From the NCBI GenBank assembly GCA_030690545.1, contig JAUYGN010000124.1, positions 22,470 through 86,469 on the forward strand: a stretch of 64,000 nucleotides of DNA, written 5' to 3'. The stretch's first letter is position 1. Each line of letters opens with the position of its first letter. Shown piece by piece: positions 25,859 to 35,138 of the stretch. The DNA is from Solirubrobacteraceae bacterium. GTDB lineage: Bacteria > Actinomycetota > Thermoleophilia > Solirubrobacterales > Solirubrobacteraceae. The position numbers and the translations under genes were made by a program. The notes beneath the pieces were generated by a model, which had not been told where the DNA came from, ran no database searches, and worked only from the letters and a program-made list of their open reading frames with translations.

Positions 25859-26968
25859 ATGAGCGGACTGGTGCTCGGACCACCTACATCCGGCGACCCT
25901 GTGCGGCTCGCCGCGGCCGGACCGATGCGTGGTGTCAGGGCGCCGCGGCAGCACGTCACCGACGAGCAGTGGGCGCACATCGTCGCCGAGCTCACCCGCC
26001 GGGAGCTGATCGGCGGCGGGCTGACGCTGGGGACGCTCGCGCTCCTCGGGTGCGGGGACGACGACGAGGTCTCGAACGGCACGGAGCGGGCGGGCTACCC
26101 GCGGACGGTCAGCCACGCCTACGGCTCGACCACGATCGAGCGCGTGCCCACGCGCCTCGTCACGCTCGGCTACACCGACGTCGACGTCGCGCTGGCGCTC
26201 GGGGTCACCCCGGTGGGCTTCCGCGACTTCTTCGGCACCGGCCTCAACCCGTGGGCCGAGCCGCTGGCCGGCGCAGGCGATCCCGAGGCGATCGAGTATG
26301 GCGAGCGCGCGCCGGTCGAGCGGATCCTGGCGCTGCGTCCCGACCTCGTGGTCGCCAGCACCGGCATGCCGCGCGCGGACTACGAGGCGCTGGCCGGTGT
26401 CGTGACGACGGTCGGCCCCGGCGGCGACGAGGCCACCGTTGTCGCATGGCGCACGCAGGTCAGGCAGATGGCCCGGTCGCTGGCGCGGGAGGCGCGCGCC
26501 GAGCGGCTGATCGATGGCCTCGAGGCCCGCTACGCCGCCGCGCGCCGCGCCCACCCGCAGTTCGCTCGCCGCACGCTCGTCTGGACGTTCCCGGCCCAGG
26601 GCGGCTACTCGGTGTACTTCAGCAAGGACACGCGGATGCAGACGCTCACCGAGCTCGGGTTCCGCCTGCCTGCGTCGATCGCCGAGCTCGACGACGGCTC
26701 GTTCTCGACCGTGCTGAGCGCCGAACAGGTGCAGCGGCTCGATGCCGACGTGCTCATCGTCCAGACCTACACCCCGGAGCAACGCCGGACCACCGAGCGC
26801 TCAACGCTCTTTCAGAACCTCGACGTCGTCAAGCGCGACGACGTCATCTGGATGCCCGAACAGGTCGCCGACGGGGTCACGTTCGGGACGGTGGTCAGCA
26901 TCCCGTACGTGCTTGACGACCTGCTGGCGCTGCTGGCCGACAAGCTCCCGTCCAGGACCGGCCGCTGA
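25859..26968 (+). CDS. Iron-siderophore ABC transporter substrate-binding lipoprotein
   Basis: 369 residues, FepB/FhuD-like periplasmic-binding fold with two lobes. The lipobox 'ALLGC' (Cys65) is preceded by 'TRRELIGGGLTLG', a possible Tat-type signal. The 50 residues before that are unusual, and a later start is possible although no clear internal site is seen. 'ERVPTRLVTLGYTDVDVALA' and 'RILALRPDLVVAST' are typical. GGGAG stands about 8 nt before the ATG at 25859. An iron box lies upstream; no permease or ATPase gene is adjacent. Confidence 0.87.
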   Translation: MSGLVLGPPTSGDPVRLAAAGPMRGVRAPRQHVTDEQWAHIVAELTRRELIGGGLTLGTLALLGCGDDDEVSNGTERAGYPRTVSHAYGSTTIERVPTRLVTLGYTDVDVALALGVTPVGFRDFFGTGLNPWAEPLAGAGDPEAIEYGERAPVERILALRPDLVVASTGMPRADYEALAGVVTTVGPGGDEATVVAWRTQVRQMARSLAREARAERLIDGLEARYAAARRAHPQFARRTLVWTFPAQGGYSVYFSKDTRMQTLTELGFRLPASIAELDDGSFSTVLSAEQVQRLDADVLIVQTYTPEQRRTTERSTLFQNLDVVKRDDVIWMPEQVADGVTFGTVVSIPYVLDDLLALLADKLPSRTGR

Positions 26969-26984
26969 CCCGGGAGGAGAGGCC

Positions 26985-27083
26985 ATGACCAGCATGCTGG
27001 ATCCCACCGCTCTCGAGCGGCACGTCCTCGGCCCGAGGGCTGTCCCTGCGACCCCGCCGCACGCTCCGAAGGAGGCTCGATGA
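26985..27083 (+). CDS. 32-residue peptide of unknown function in the iron-box operon
   Basis: ATG at 26985 is preceded by GGGAGGAG with ideal spacing and starts 16 nt after the lipoprotein stop. The peptide begins MTSMLDPTALERHVLGPRAV and ends in a Pro-rich, basic tail. It has no Cys and no signal peptide. Its TGA overlaps the methyltransferase ATG, and the methyltransferase ribosome site (AAGGAGG) lies inside it. It could be a coupling leader, a small functional peptide or a precursor modified by the methyltransferase. I do not recognise a family. Confidence 0.55.
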   Translation: MTSMLDPTALERHVLGPRAVPATPPHAPKEAR

Positions 27084-27700
27084 CGCCGACCATCGATGAT
27101 CCCGTCGTGACGGCGGCCCTGCAGGCCGCGAGCGAGGAGAACGCCGAGCTCGCGCGGCAAGCGTGGAACCCCGATCCGTGGGCGCATCGCGACCAGGGCT
27201 ATCCGATCAGTCCCGAGCAGGGCGACCTGCTGTACGTGCTCGCACGCGCGATCGGCGCAAAGCGAGTCGTCGAGTTCGCGACCTCGATCGGGATCTCGAC
27301 CATCTGTCTGGCTGCCGCGGTGCGCGACAACGGCGGCGGGATCGTGATCGGCTCGGAGCTGATCCCCGAGAAGGTGCGCCGAGCGCGTTCGAACGTGGCT
27401 GCCGCGGGGCTCGAGGCGTTCGTCGACGTGCGCGAGGGCGACGGCCTGCAGACGCTGCGTGACGTCGGCGGCCCGATCGACCTCGTGCTGCTCGACGGCT
27501 GGCCCGGCGGCGAACGCCCTTCGCTCGACCGGCGTGTCCTGGAGATCCTCGCGCCGCAGATGCGCTCGGGCGCGCTGCTGCTCGACGACAACGGAGAGGA
27601 CGACGTGCTCGAGCTCCTGCGCGACCCGGCCGGCGGGTTCGTCGCGGCGAGCCTGCCCTTCGCGCGCGCCTCGACGGAGATCGCCGTCAAGGTCGGCTGA
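27080..27700 (+). CDS. Class I SAM-dependent O-methyltransferase-like protein
   Basis: 206 residues, COG4122-like. SAM motif I is 'VVEFATSIGISTICLAAAV', with 'GIVIGSELIPEKVRRA' as motif II. The acidic motif 'PIDLVLLDGWPGG' and 'GALLLDDN' correspond to the metal-ligand positions of catechol-type O-methyltransferases. The substrate is unknown; a catechol siderophore or the upstream peptide are possibilities suggested by context. ATG at 27080 has AAGGAGG four bases upstream and overlaps the peptide stop (ATGA). A dispersed repeat follows directly after the stop codon. Confidence 0.85.
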   Translation: MTPTIDDPVVTAALQAASEENAELARQAWNPDPWAHRDQGYPISPEQGDLLYVLARAIGAKRVVEFATSIGISTICLAAAVRDNGGGIVIGSELIPEKVRRARSNVAAAGLEAFVDVREGDGLQTLRDVGGPIDLVLLDGWPGGERPSLDRRVLEILAPQMRSGALLLDDNGEDDVLELLRDPAGGFVAASLPFARASTEIAVKVG

Positions 27701-27721
27701 GCCTGAATCCACCGATCCTCG
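27701..27721 (+). repeat. Dispersed repeat, copy B
   Basis: Immediately after the methyltransferase TGA comes a 21-nt stretch containing GAATCCACCGATCCTCG. This is identical over 17 nt to the left arm at 10142-10158, which also starts directly after a stop codon. No inverted partner was found within about 150 nt. Confidence 0.6.
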
Positions 27722-27828
27722 GAGCGCCATCTCGGCGGCCTGCGCGCAACGGCGGATCGACCCCCGCCGCGACGCGCGCCGCCGACCGATCGCGTCGTCG
27801 TCTCCAGCCACGCGGGTAGGCCAGGAGG

Positions 27829-28698
27829 ATGATCGTCCGCTCATCGGCGATACGTCGTCTTCTCGTGTGCGCGTGGATCGCCGCGGCCGCCGCGACGATC
27901 ACGTACGGGTTGCATCACTTCTCGCCGGCCGATCCGCATCATCTGGAGGGCGTCGCGGCCGTCGTGATCGGCGTCGTGATCGTCGTCGTGTCGCCGGTCG
28001 CGATCATGGTCGCTCGCCGCCATCCGGAGCCCCCGATGGTGCTCGTACCCCGTGACGATGCGGTGGACGTCCGTCCCTACGGCGCGCTCGACGACGCCCG
28101 ATTCGGCGCCGCGGTTCACGCGGCCGAGCTGGGACACGGGTTCTTCGTCGATCTCGGGCCAGGATTCCTGCGCGCCTACCAGCGGACGTTCGCCGACTCT
28201 CCGCATGCGGTCGCCCTCGTCGCGGAGATCGACGACCACTCGGTCGGGATGCTCGTCGGAGTACTGCGACCAGCGCGCCACGCTCGCTGGGTGCTGCAGC
28301 ATCGCGGCGTCCGCCTCGCCGCCGCCGGCCTCGCCTCGCTGGCGATCCGGCCGGTCATCGCCGCGCGATTCCTGCGGACCCGAGCGGTCCGCTACGTGCG
28401 CGGCTGGCGGCACCGCCGAGCGCAGCGCCAGTCCGCTGCCGAGGAGGCGCCGTACGCGATTCTCAGTCACGTGGCGGTCCTGTCCGGAGCGCGCCGCAGC
28501 GGCGCGGGGGCCGCGCTCGTGCGCGCCTTCGAGCGGATGACGGCTGCGGCAGGGATCGGAGAGGCTCGCCTCGTGACGCTGCCCGGCCAAGAGGGTGCCG
28601 GGCGCTTCTACCGGCGTCTCGGCTGGAGGGCCGTGGGCCGCACGACGACCGCGGATGACCGCATCGTCGAGTCCTTCCGACGCAGCTTGCCGTCATGA
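27829..28698 (+). CDS. Membrane-anchored GNAT-family acetyltransferase
   Basis: 289 residues. Two membrane helices (about 8-27 and 40-62) precede a cytoplasmic GNAT domain. Within it, '[25 protein letters not shown]' is the acetyl-CoA loop region and '[19 protein letters not shown]' the C-terminal part. The segment '[23 protein letters not shown]' resembles GNATs of envelope polysaccharide clusters. The only AGGAGG abuts the ATG at 27829, so the true start may be slightly downstream. Substrate unknown. The stop overlaps the start of the next gene (ATGA). Confidence 0.75.
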   Translation: MIVRSSAIRRLLVCAWIAAAAATITYGLHHFSPADPHHLEGVAAVVIGVVIVVVSPVAIMVARRHPEPPMVLVPRDDAVDVRPYGALDDARFGAAVHAAELGHGFFVDLGPGFLRAYQRTFADSPHAVALVAEIDDHSVGMLVGVLRPARHARWVLQHRGVRLAAAGLASLAIRPVIAARFLRTRAVRYVRGWRHRRAQRQSAAEEAPYAILSHVAVLSGARRSGAGAALVRAFERMTAAAGIGEARLVTLPGQEGAGRFYRRLGWRAVGRTTTADDRIVESFRRSLPS

Positions 28699-29705
28699 GC
28701 CGGAGAGCGAGCCTGCTCGCAGCTGCGCTGAGCGTGCTGCTGTGGACCGGCTGCGATTCGGACAGCTCGCCGGCGCCGGAGTCCCAGCCGCCCAAGCCGC
28801 GGCCGACGGTTGCCCCATCGACGCAACCGCCCGACGACCGGCGACCTGCGCAGCCGACGCTCGCGGCCCGGGCACCGTGGAAGCCCTCCGACGCCGAGTC
28901 GTTCCCCAACGCCAAGACGCTCGCCGCCAGCTTCGCGCAGGCCGTCACGACCTTCCCGGCGGGAAGCACTCCGGCGTCGGTGGCGAGCTCGGCAGGCGCG
29001 GGCACGAAGCTCAATCGCGCCGAGCTCGCCGATCGCATCTCGCCACTCGTGTCCGCGTCGGACGCCTCGGCCGGCGAGGTGATCTATCCGCAGATGGCGG
29101 GCCATGCCGAGCGCAGCGCGGGCGTCATGGTCCTCGTGCGCCAGGCCACCCTCGACGCGCGGGGGACGCGGCGGTCGGTCACGCGTGTCCTCGACGTTCG
29201 TCTCAGTCGCCGGCCACCCGGACCGTGGCGGCTCGAGCGTCTCGGCGGCATCGGCGGTTCAGCGACGTCGCCGCCGGCCGCGCTTCCCCGAGAAGCTCGT
29301 CGCGCGCTCGTCCACCCGGGCCTCTTCCTGCCCGACAGCGCCCGCTGGGACGTCTTTCGCGGCGAGGTGGACCCGGCGCTGCTCGACGCGCTCGCCGACG
29401 CCGCCGATCGCCGTCCGATCTCCGTGCTCGTGCTGAAGTCAGGCCACCCGCGGAACGTCTGGAGCACCGCGCGGCGCAGCGCCCATTCGGCTGGTCGCGC
29501 CGCCGACGTGTACGCCATCGCCGGCCAGCTCGTCGCGCACCAGCGTCGAGCGGGCAGCGCCGCCTATCGCGCCGCCCGCGAGCTCGTTCGTGCCGGCGCG
29601 GCGCAGGTGGGCAGCCCCTGGACGTTCGGGGTCGGCCGCCGCTCCTTCACCGACGTCATCCACGAGGACCACCTGCACATCCACCAGCGGGCGGGGACGC
29701 AGTAG
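28695..29705 (+). CDS. Lipoprotein with a D,D-carboxypeptidase-like (M15/extensin-like) C-terminal domain
   Basis: 336 residues. Signal with lipobox 'WTGC' near residue 20, a Pro-rich linker (30-65), a middle domain, and a C-terminal M15-like fold. There 'SGHPRNVW', '[14 protein letters not shown]' and 'HEDHLHIHQ' supply the His-x3-Gly-Arg-x2-Asp and His-x-His residues of the zinc site. It resembles secreted peptidoglycan peptidases, but activity on stem peptides is inferred. ATG at 28695 overlaps the upstream acetyltransferase stop, so they are translated together. Confidence 0.75.
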   Translation: MSRRASLLAAALSVLLWTGCDSDSSPAPESQPPKPRPTVAPSTQPPDDRRPAQPTLAARAPWKPSDAESFPNAKTLAASFAQAVTTFPAGSTPASVASSAGAGTKLNRAELADRISPLVSASDASAGEVIYPQMAGHAERSAGVMVLVRQATLDARGTRRSVTRVLDVRLSRRPPGPWRLERLGGIGGSATSPPAALPREARRALVHPGLFLPDSARWDVFRGEVDPALLDALADAADRRPISVLVLKSGHPRNVWSTARRSAHSAGRAADVYAIAGQLVAHQRRAGSAAYRAARELVRAGAAQVGSPWTFGVGRRSFTDVIHEDHLHIHQRAGTQ

Positions 29706-29782
29706 GGCGGCCACGGCACGGCCATGGGGAGGCCGGCACCGGTCGTCGCGACCGACGTCCCCAGCGCGTACGCTGCTCGATC

Positions 29783-30994
29783 GTGAGCTTCGCCCCGGGA
29801 CCGCCGCTGACGAGCTCCGCCGTGCGTCTCGTGCTGCTCGGCAGCGGCGAGCTCGGTCGCGAGGTGGCGATCGAGGCGCTGCGGCTGGGCTGCGAGGTGC
29901 TCGCCGTCGACCGCTACGCCGACGCGTCCGCGATGCAGGTCGCTCAGCGCCACGCGGTGATCGACATGACCGACCCGGCCGCGCTGCGGGCGCTGCTGGG
30001 GGCCGAGCGGACGCGTCCGTGCGCGCGGCTGCTCGTCGTGCCCGAGCTCGAGGCGATCGCGACGCCGGTGCTGCTGGAGCTCGAGGAGGAAGGGCTGCAC
30101 GTCGTCCCGACGGCGCGCGCCGCGCGACTGACGATGGACCGCGAGGGGATCCGGCGGCTCGTCGCCGAGGAGCTCGGCCTGAAGACGTCGGCGTTCCGCT
30201 TCTGCGACAGCGAGCAGGAGGTCCGTGACGCGGTCGCGGCGCTCGGCGCGCCGTGCGTGATCAAGCCGGTGATGTCCTCCTCGGGCAAGGGCCAGTCCGT
30301 GCTTCGCAGCGCCGACGACGTCGCCGACGCGTGGACGTACGCCCAGGAGTCCGGACGGGTGGGGGCCGGCCGCGTGATCGTCGAGGCGTTCGTCGACTTC
30401 GACTACGAGATCACGCTGCTGACGATCCGGCACGTCGGCGGCACGTCGTTCTGCGCGCCGATCGGCCACGTCCAGGAGGACGGCGACTACCGCGAGAGCT
30501 GGCAGCCGCACGCGATGTCGGCGGCGGCTCTCCACGCGGCCCGCGAGCTCGCCCAGCAGGTGACCGACGCGCTCGGCGGCACCGGAATCTTCGGCGTCGA
30601 GCTGTTCGTGCGCGGCGACGAGGTCCTCTTCAGCGAGGTCTCCCCGCGTCCGCACGACACCGGCATGACGACGATGGCGACCCAGGCGCTCAACGAGTTC
30701 GCGCTGCACGTCCGCGCGATCCTCGGCCTGCCGGTGCCCGCCGGCGAGGTCCCGCTCCTGTCGCCGGGCGCCTCGGCCGTGTGCCTGGCAGCAGCGCAGG
30801 GCGATGCGCCGGTGATCGCCGGCGTGGCCGAGGCGATGGCGGTCGATCCGAGCGTCGACGTGCGCGTCTTCGCCAAGCCCGACGCGCGGCCCAACCGTCG
30901 CATGGCCGTCGCGCTCGCCCGTGGTGAGGACGCGTCGACCGCGCGAGCGATCGCGCGCGCCGCGGCGTCCTGTCTGCGCGTCGACTCGGCCTGA
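29783..30994 (+). CDS. purT: Formate-dependent phosphoribosylglycinamide formyltransferase
   Basis: 403 residues, ATP-grasp enzyme. The N-terminal pre-ATP-grasp domain has '[19 protein letters not shown]' and '[13 protein letters not shown]'. '[18 protein letters not shown]' is the ATP-binding loop, and '[25 protein letters not shown]' holds the metal ligands. PurT makes formyl-GAR from GAR, formate and ATP in purine synthesis. GTG at 29783 gives the standard N-terminus with a few extra residues. No other purine gene is nearby. Confidence 0.95.
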   Translation: MSFAPGPPLTSSAVRLVLLGSGELGREVAIEALRLGCEVLAVDRYADASAMQVAQRHAVIDMTDPAALRALLGAERTRPCARLLVVPELEAIATPVLLELEEEGLHVVPTARAARLTMDREGIRRLVAEELGLKTSAFRFCDSEQEVRDAVAALGAPCVIKPVMSSSGKGQSVLRSADDVADAWTYAQESGRVGAGRVIVEAFVDFDYEITLLTIRHVGGTSFCAPIGHVQEDGDYRESWQPHAMSAAALHAARELAQQVTDALGGTGIFGVELFVRGDEVLFSEVSPRPHDTGMTTMATQALNEFALHVRAILGLPVPAGEVPLLSPGASAVCLAAAQGDAPVIAGVAEAMAVDPSVDVRVFAKPDARPNRRMAVALARGEDASTARAIARAAASCLRVDSA

Positions 30995-31091
30995 GTGCGC
31001 GCTGCAGCCGCGACGGTGTGGTCTGGCTTCGGCCGGCGGGTGCCCTCCCAACCAGACCCCATCGATCTCGCGAGGTGGGCCGGCTGGCCGG

Positions 31092-32156
31092 TCAGGGCTC
31101 GCGCTGGAACGCCTGCTGGTATGCCTCGCCGTAGCGTGCGCCCGTGCGCCAGTCGGAGGAGGCGCGCACCTGCCACGCGCGGCTCGCGTCGGCCCAGCGA
31201 CCGGGCGGGACGCCCAGGCGCGTGGCGTAGGCGTCATGGTCGGCTTCGGGGACGGCGTCGCGCGCGAGACCGGCGCTGACCTCGACCCACGTGTCGAAGT
31301 CGATCTCCGCGCCCTCGGGCGCTTCGGTCGAGAGGCCGCCCGCCGCGATCGCTCCCGCGAGCATCCCCTGCAGTGCATCGCCGAGCTTCTCGCTCGCGGT
31401 CGGCGGGGGTGGCGCATCGAGGTCGCGGGTCGGGGCGGGCGGCGCTGCGGCGACGGTCGTCCCGTCGTTGGCGGCGGCGACCCAGTCGATGGTGATGCTC
31501 TCACCGTCCTTGTCGACGCCGACCGGCAGCACGGTGCCGACGCGCAGCAGGAACGCCGCGTAGTCGGGCGGGATGATGCGCCGCAGGAGCGCCTGCCGGG
31601 TCGATCCGTCGTCGTCGAACGTCAGCTGCACGTCGACGTCGACGTTCTCCAGCGCGCCGAACATGCTGTCCAGGGCGACGACCCGCAGGACGGTCGCCTG
31701 GGCCGCGCGGCCGCGAGCGATCCGCCGCCGCTCGCCGTTGCGCTCGAGATCCTCGACGCCTGCCGGCGGCGGCTTGCGCAGCGGCTTCCAGGACCCGGCG
31801 CTCTCGGCGAGCCCGTCGTGCTCGACCTCCAGCTCGTCGAGCGTCGCCGCCCAGTCGATGATCACCTTGCGCCTGCGCTGGCGGACGACGACCTGCGATC
31901 CGACGTGGACGATCTCTCGCTGCGGGGCGAGGCGCTGCCGGCAGCCGAGCCGAATGGACTCGCCCTGCGGCTGCTCGACGTCGAGGGCGTAGGCGTAGTG
32001 CCGGCTGTTGGTGCCTTCACCACTGCTGCTGCGCGTGACCTTGATGCCCACGATCACGCCCGTCGCCCGCCGGCCGCTGCGTAGGACGCGGCGGCCGCGG
32101 CGACCGATCCCGAAGCTCGGACCGGTCCCGTCGATGATCGCGTCGAGGACGCTCAC
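31092..32156 (-). CDS. Uncharacterised protein with two repeated beta domains
   Basis: 354 residues, not recognised by name. Residues about 30-110 and 165-240 look like two copies of one beta-rich module, each ending in a 'V.V...I.IDWAA' pattern ('KVIIDWAATLDE' and 'SITIDWVAAAND'). A Pro/Ala linker follows. The C-terminal 80 residues ('TWVEVSAGLARDA' to 'RYGEAYQQAFQ') are helical and resemble a short tail domain seen in other actinobacterial proteins. No signal or membrane segment. GTG at 32156 precedes the conserved part. Confidence 0.6.
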   Translation of the reverse strand: MSVLDAIIDGTGPSFGIGRRGRRVLRSGRRATGVIVGIKVTRSSSGEGTNSRHYAYALDVEQPQGESIRLGCRQRLAPQREIVHVGSQVVVRQRRRKVIIDWAATLDELEVEHDGLAESAGSWKPLRKPPPAGVEDLERNGERRRIARGRAAQATVLRVVALDSMFGALENVDVDVQLTFDDDGSTRQALLRRIIPPDYAAFLLRVGTVLPVGVDKDGESITIDWVAAANDGTTVAAAPPAPTRDLDAPPPPTASEKLGDALQGMLAGAIAAGGLSTEAPEGAEIDFDTWVEVSAGLARDAVPEADHDAYATRLGVPPGRWADASRAWQVRASSDWRTGARYGEAYQQAFQREP

Positions 32157-32216
32157 GTCGACCGACCCTACAGCGGACCCAGCAGGTCCGCACGGTCGGC
32201 TTGCAAGGCTGTAGAG

Positions 32217-33413
32217 ATGCAGATCATCGGAGAGCGCCGCCGGGCCGACATGCTGCGCGGACGGCCGGGCGTCGGCTCCGTGCGGGTGCCGCTCGACCAT
32301 GCCGCGCCCGACGGGCCCGGCTTCGAGCTGGCCTACGCCGAGGCGGGCGCCGACCAGGCCGGCCCGACGCTCGTGCTGCTGCCGGGCGGGCCCGGCCTGG
32401 CGAGCGTCCTGCCGTACCGCAAGGTCCGCAAGCAGCTCGCCGCCCACGGCTTGCACGTCGTCACGCCGGAGCATCGCGGCGTCGGCCTGTCGCGACACAC
32501 ACCCGACGGCGCGCTGCTGCCCGGCGACGCGGTCACGCTCGAGCAGGCGGCGTCCGACGCGCTCGCCGTCCGCGACGCGGTCGGCGGCGAGCGGGCGATC
32601 CTGGCGGGCACCTCATACGGCGGCTATCTTGCGCTGGAGGTGGCACGACAAGCGCACGGCCGCTTCGACGCGCTCGTTCTGGACAGCACCGCAGCCACCG
32701 TCCACCGCCCCGAGCGTGATCATCAGCGCGCCTGCTTCTGGGACGGCACCGAGCCCGGCTTCGCAGGCACGGCCGAGCGCGTCCGAGCGCTCGCCGAGGC
32801 GGGAACCGTCACCGACGACGAGCTGGCGATGGCCGTGCCGATCGTCTACGAGCTCGTCGGACCGGAGGCGCTCGACAGGCTGCTCGCCCGCGCCGAGCGC
32901 GGCCACGTCACGACGATCAAGCGCCTCTGCGGCCTCGGTGCCCGAGAGGTCGAAGGCGGTCGCAAGCCGCTCATCTTCGACGGCGACCTGACGATGCCGA
33001 TCGCCTTCGGCCGGATGATGCCCGAGCGGCCCGACGGCAGGCCCTTCGATCGAAGCGTTGCCATGGCCAAGGTCCGTGACGCCCGCCCGGACATCGCGGA
33101 TGACCCGTTCGACGCGACCCCATGGCTCGCCGAGCTGACGGCGCCCGCGCTCGTCCTGCACGGCGCGCGCGACATGCGGATGGCGCCCGGGGCCGTCGAG
33201 GAGCTCGTCGACGGCCTGCCCAACGCCCGGCGCATCACCTTCCCCCACGCCGGTCACGACCTCCTCCGGCTGCGCGCCGCGGCCTGCGCCCCGATCCTCG
33301 CGGGGCTCGCTCGCGATGGGCTCGACGGCGCCGAGCGAGCCGTTTCGGCGATCGTGCGCCGGCGCCCGCGCTGGGAGCCCGCGGCCGCGCGCCTGGCCGC
33401 TGTCCTGCCGTAG
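32217..33413 (+). CDS. Alpha/beta hydrolase, proline-iminopeptidase-like (S33)
   Basis: 398 residues. Oxyanion loop 'LLPGGPGLASVLPY'; 'TPEHRGVGLS' typical of S33 peptidases; nucleophile Ser in 'AGTSYGGYLAL'; Asp in 'VLHGARDMRMAPG'; His in 'FPHAGHDLLRL'. The complete triad suggests an active aminopeptidase or esterase. No signal peptide, so it is cytoplasmic. ATG at 32217. It is divergent from the two-domain unknown gene, with 60 nt between the starts. Confidence 0.85.
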   Translation: MQIIGERRRADMLRGRPGVGSVRVPLDHAAPDGPGFELAYAEAGADQAGPTLVLLPGGPGLASVLPYRKVRKQLAAHGLHVVTPEHRGVGLSRHTPDGALLPGDAVTLEQAASDALAVRDAVGGERAILAGTSYGGYLALEVARQAHGRFDALVLDSTAATVHRPERDHQRACFWDGTEPGFAGTAERVRALAEAGTVTDDELAMAVPIVYELVGPEALDRLLARAERGHVTTIKRLCGLGAREVEGGRKPLIFDGDLTMPIAFGRMMPERPDGRPFDRSVAMAKVRDARPDIADDPFDATPWLAELTAPALVLHGARDMRMAPGAVEELVDGLPNARRITFPHAGHDLLRLRAAACAPILAGLARDGLDGAERAVSAIVRRRPRWEPAAARLAAVLP

Positions 33414-33571
33414 GGCGCGACGCGACCGCAGCGAGGGCCGCGTCCGCGGCTGTGACGACCGGTTGCCGAGGCCGCGCGGCGAGAGCAGGACGAAGCCGCT
33501 CTGGACGCGGCCGGCCGGCGCGAGCACCGTGGCGCCCGGTACGTCCGCGCGAGCCGGGTATACCTCCCGCG

Positions 33572-34480
33572 ATGCACGCACTCGTCGCCGGCGCGACCGG
33601 CTTCATCGGCGCGACGCTCGTCCGCCGCCTGCTCGACGACGGTGCGCGGGTGCGCGCGCTCGTCCGCGACCGCGGGCGCACCCGCGGGCTGCCGGTCGAC
33701 GATCCAGGCCTGGCGTTGCACGAAGGCGACGTGCTCAGGCCGCAGTCGCTGCAGGGCGCCGGCGACGGGATCGACGTCGCCTACTACCTCGTGCACTCGA
33801 TGGGGCGCGGCGAGGGCGGCGACTTCGAGGAGCGCGAGGCGCGCTCGGCGGCGGCGTTCGCGCGGACCTGCGCCGCGGCCGGAGTCGGGCGTGTCGTCTA
33901 CCTCGGCGGTCTCGGCGACACGCCGGGGTCCAAGCATCTGCGCAGCCGCGGCGCGACCGCCCGCACGCTCGCCGAGCACGGTCCGCCGCTGACCTACTTC
34001 CGCGCCGGCATGGTCGTCGGACCGGGCAGCGAGTCCTACCGCACGCTGCGTCACCTCGTGGCGCGCCTGCCGGTGATGATCGCCCCGCGCTGGCTGTCGA
34101 CCGCGACCCAGCCGATCGACGTCGACGACGTCGTCGCCTACCTGGCCGCGGCTCTCGAGGTCGAGCGATCGACCGGGCGCGAGGTCCAGATCGGCTCGCC
34201 CGACGTCCTGTCCTACGGCGAGATGCTCGATCGGATGGCGATCGCGCTCGGCCGCCGACGCAGGCCGAAGATCCCCGTGCCGCTGCTGACGCCGCGCCTG
34301 TCGTCGCTCTGGATCGGGCTCGTCACGCCGGTCGACGCGCGCGTCGCTCGGCCGCTGATCGAGGGCCTCTCGACCGAGACGATCGTCACCGATCCGAGCG
34401 GTGCGTCGCTGTTCGACATCACCCCGATCGGCTTCGACGAGTCGCTGCGCAAGGCCGTCCGCGCGGAGCGTGACGCGTAG
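33572..34480 (+). CDS. NAD(P)-binding atypical SDR, NmrA/NDUFA9-like
   Basis: 302 residues. N-terminal 'VAGATGFIGATLVRRLLDDG' is the GxxGxxG Rossmann motif, followed by 'RALVRDRGR', which favours NADP. 'VAYYLVHSMGRGEGGDFEERE' and 'RVVYLGGLGD' are typical of the YwnB/complex-I-like atypical SDRs. The usual catalytic YxxxK is absent, so it may bind rather than reduce. Function unknown; relatives sense redox state or act in lipid or quinone chemistry. ATG at 33572. Confidence 0.8.
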   Translation: MHALVAGATGFIGATLVRRLLDDGARVRALVRDRGRTRGLPVDDPGLALHEGDVLRPQSLQGAGDGIDVAYYLVHSMGRGEGGDFEEREARSAAAFARTCAAAGVGRVVYLGGLGDTPGSKHLRSRGATARTLAEHGPPLTYFRAGMVVGPGSESYRTLRHLVARLPVMIAPRWLSTATQPIDVDDVVAYLAAALEVERSTGREVQIGSPDVLSYGEMLDRMAIALGRRRRPKIPVPLLTPRLSSLWIGLVTPVDARVARPLIEGLSTETIVTDPSGASLFDITPIGFDESLRKAVRAERDA

Positions 34481-34541
34481 GCGCCCGGTCCGGCGGGCGT
34501 GCCGGCGTAGGAGTCGCGCGCGTCGGGCATCATGGACCGTG

Positions 34542-35093
34542 ATGCGTCGCCGTCTCGCCTTGATGATCACGTCCGCCCTCCTGGCGACCGGCCTTGCCGT
34601 GCTGGCGCCGAGTGCCGGCGGCGCCACCGACGCGAGCAGCTCGGTGCGCGCGACGGCCCTCGAATGGGCGCTCTCCCAGGTCGGCACGCGCGAGCGCGGC
34701 ACGACGAACTGCTCGGCGAAGATCGACCGCTGGCAGCGTGACATGGGCCTCAAGGTGCCGCCCTGCCGCGTGTGGTGCGGTGCGTACGTGCACCAGGCCT
34801 ACCTGCGCGCGGGCGTGCGGCTGTCCGCGCGGATGATCGACCCGCACCGCTCCTATCACGACGCCGTCGCCGGCAAGCGCAACCTGCGCAAGATCGCCGT
34901 GTCGGCGATCCGGCCGGGCGACCTCGTCTTCTACAAGTTCCGCGACGGCATGCGCGCCTCGCACGTGGCGCTCGCGCGCTCGCGGCCCACGGGCGGCATG
35001 CTCGACACCGTCGAGGGCAACACGAGCCATGCCGTGCGGCTGGAGACGCGCGGCACGAAGTACATCGTGCTCGCGGCGCGCGTCACGCGGTAG
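34542..35093 (+). CDS. Secreted CHAP-type amidase/endopeptidase
   Basis: 183 residues. Signal peptide with hydrophobic 'LALMITSALLATGLAVLA', cleavage near 'GGATDA'. The CHAP-like domain follows: 'ALSQVGTRERG', nucleophile Cys in 'RVWCGAYVHQAYLRAG', 'RPGDLVFYKF' and catalytic His in 'ASHVALARS', then 'VEGNTSHAV'. This family cleaves peptidoglycan peptides or amide bonds outside the cell. ATG 34542 with an alternative GTG three bases earlier. Confidence 0.82.
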   Translation: MRRRLALMITSALLATGLAVLAPSAGGATDASSSVRATALEWALSQVGTRERGTTNCSAKIDRWQRDMGLKVPPCRVWCGAYVHQAYLRAGVRLSARMIDPHRSYHDAVAGKRNLRKIAVSAIRPGDLVFYKFRDGMRASHVALARSRPTGGMLDTVEGNTSHAVRLETRGTKYIVLAARVTR

Positions 35094-35138
35094 ACGACGG
35101 CGAGGCGCCGGTGCGGGGGCAGGCTGGCGCTGTGGCGA

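Noticed and set aside
28595..29782. An N-terminal extension of the purT frame by about 400 codons
   Set aside because: The extension overlaps the M15-like lipoprotein gene in another frame and has no similarity to PurT; the GTG at 29783 gives the expected start.
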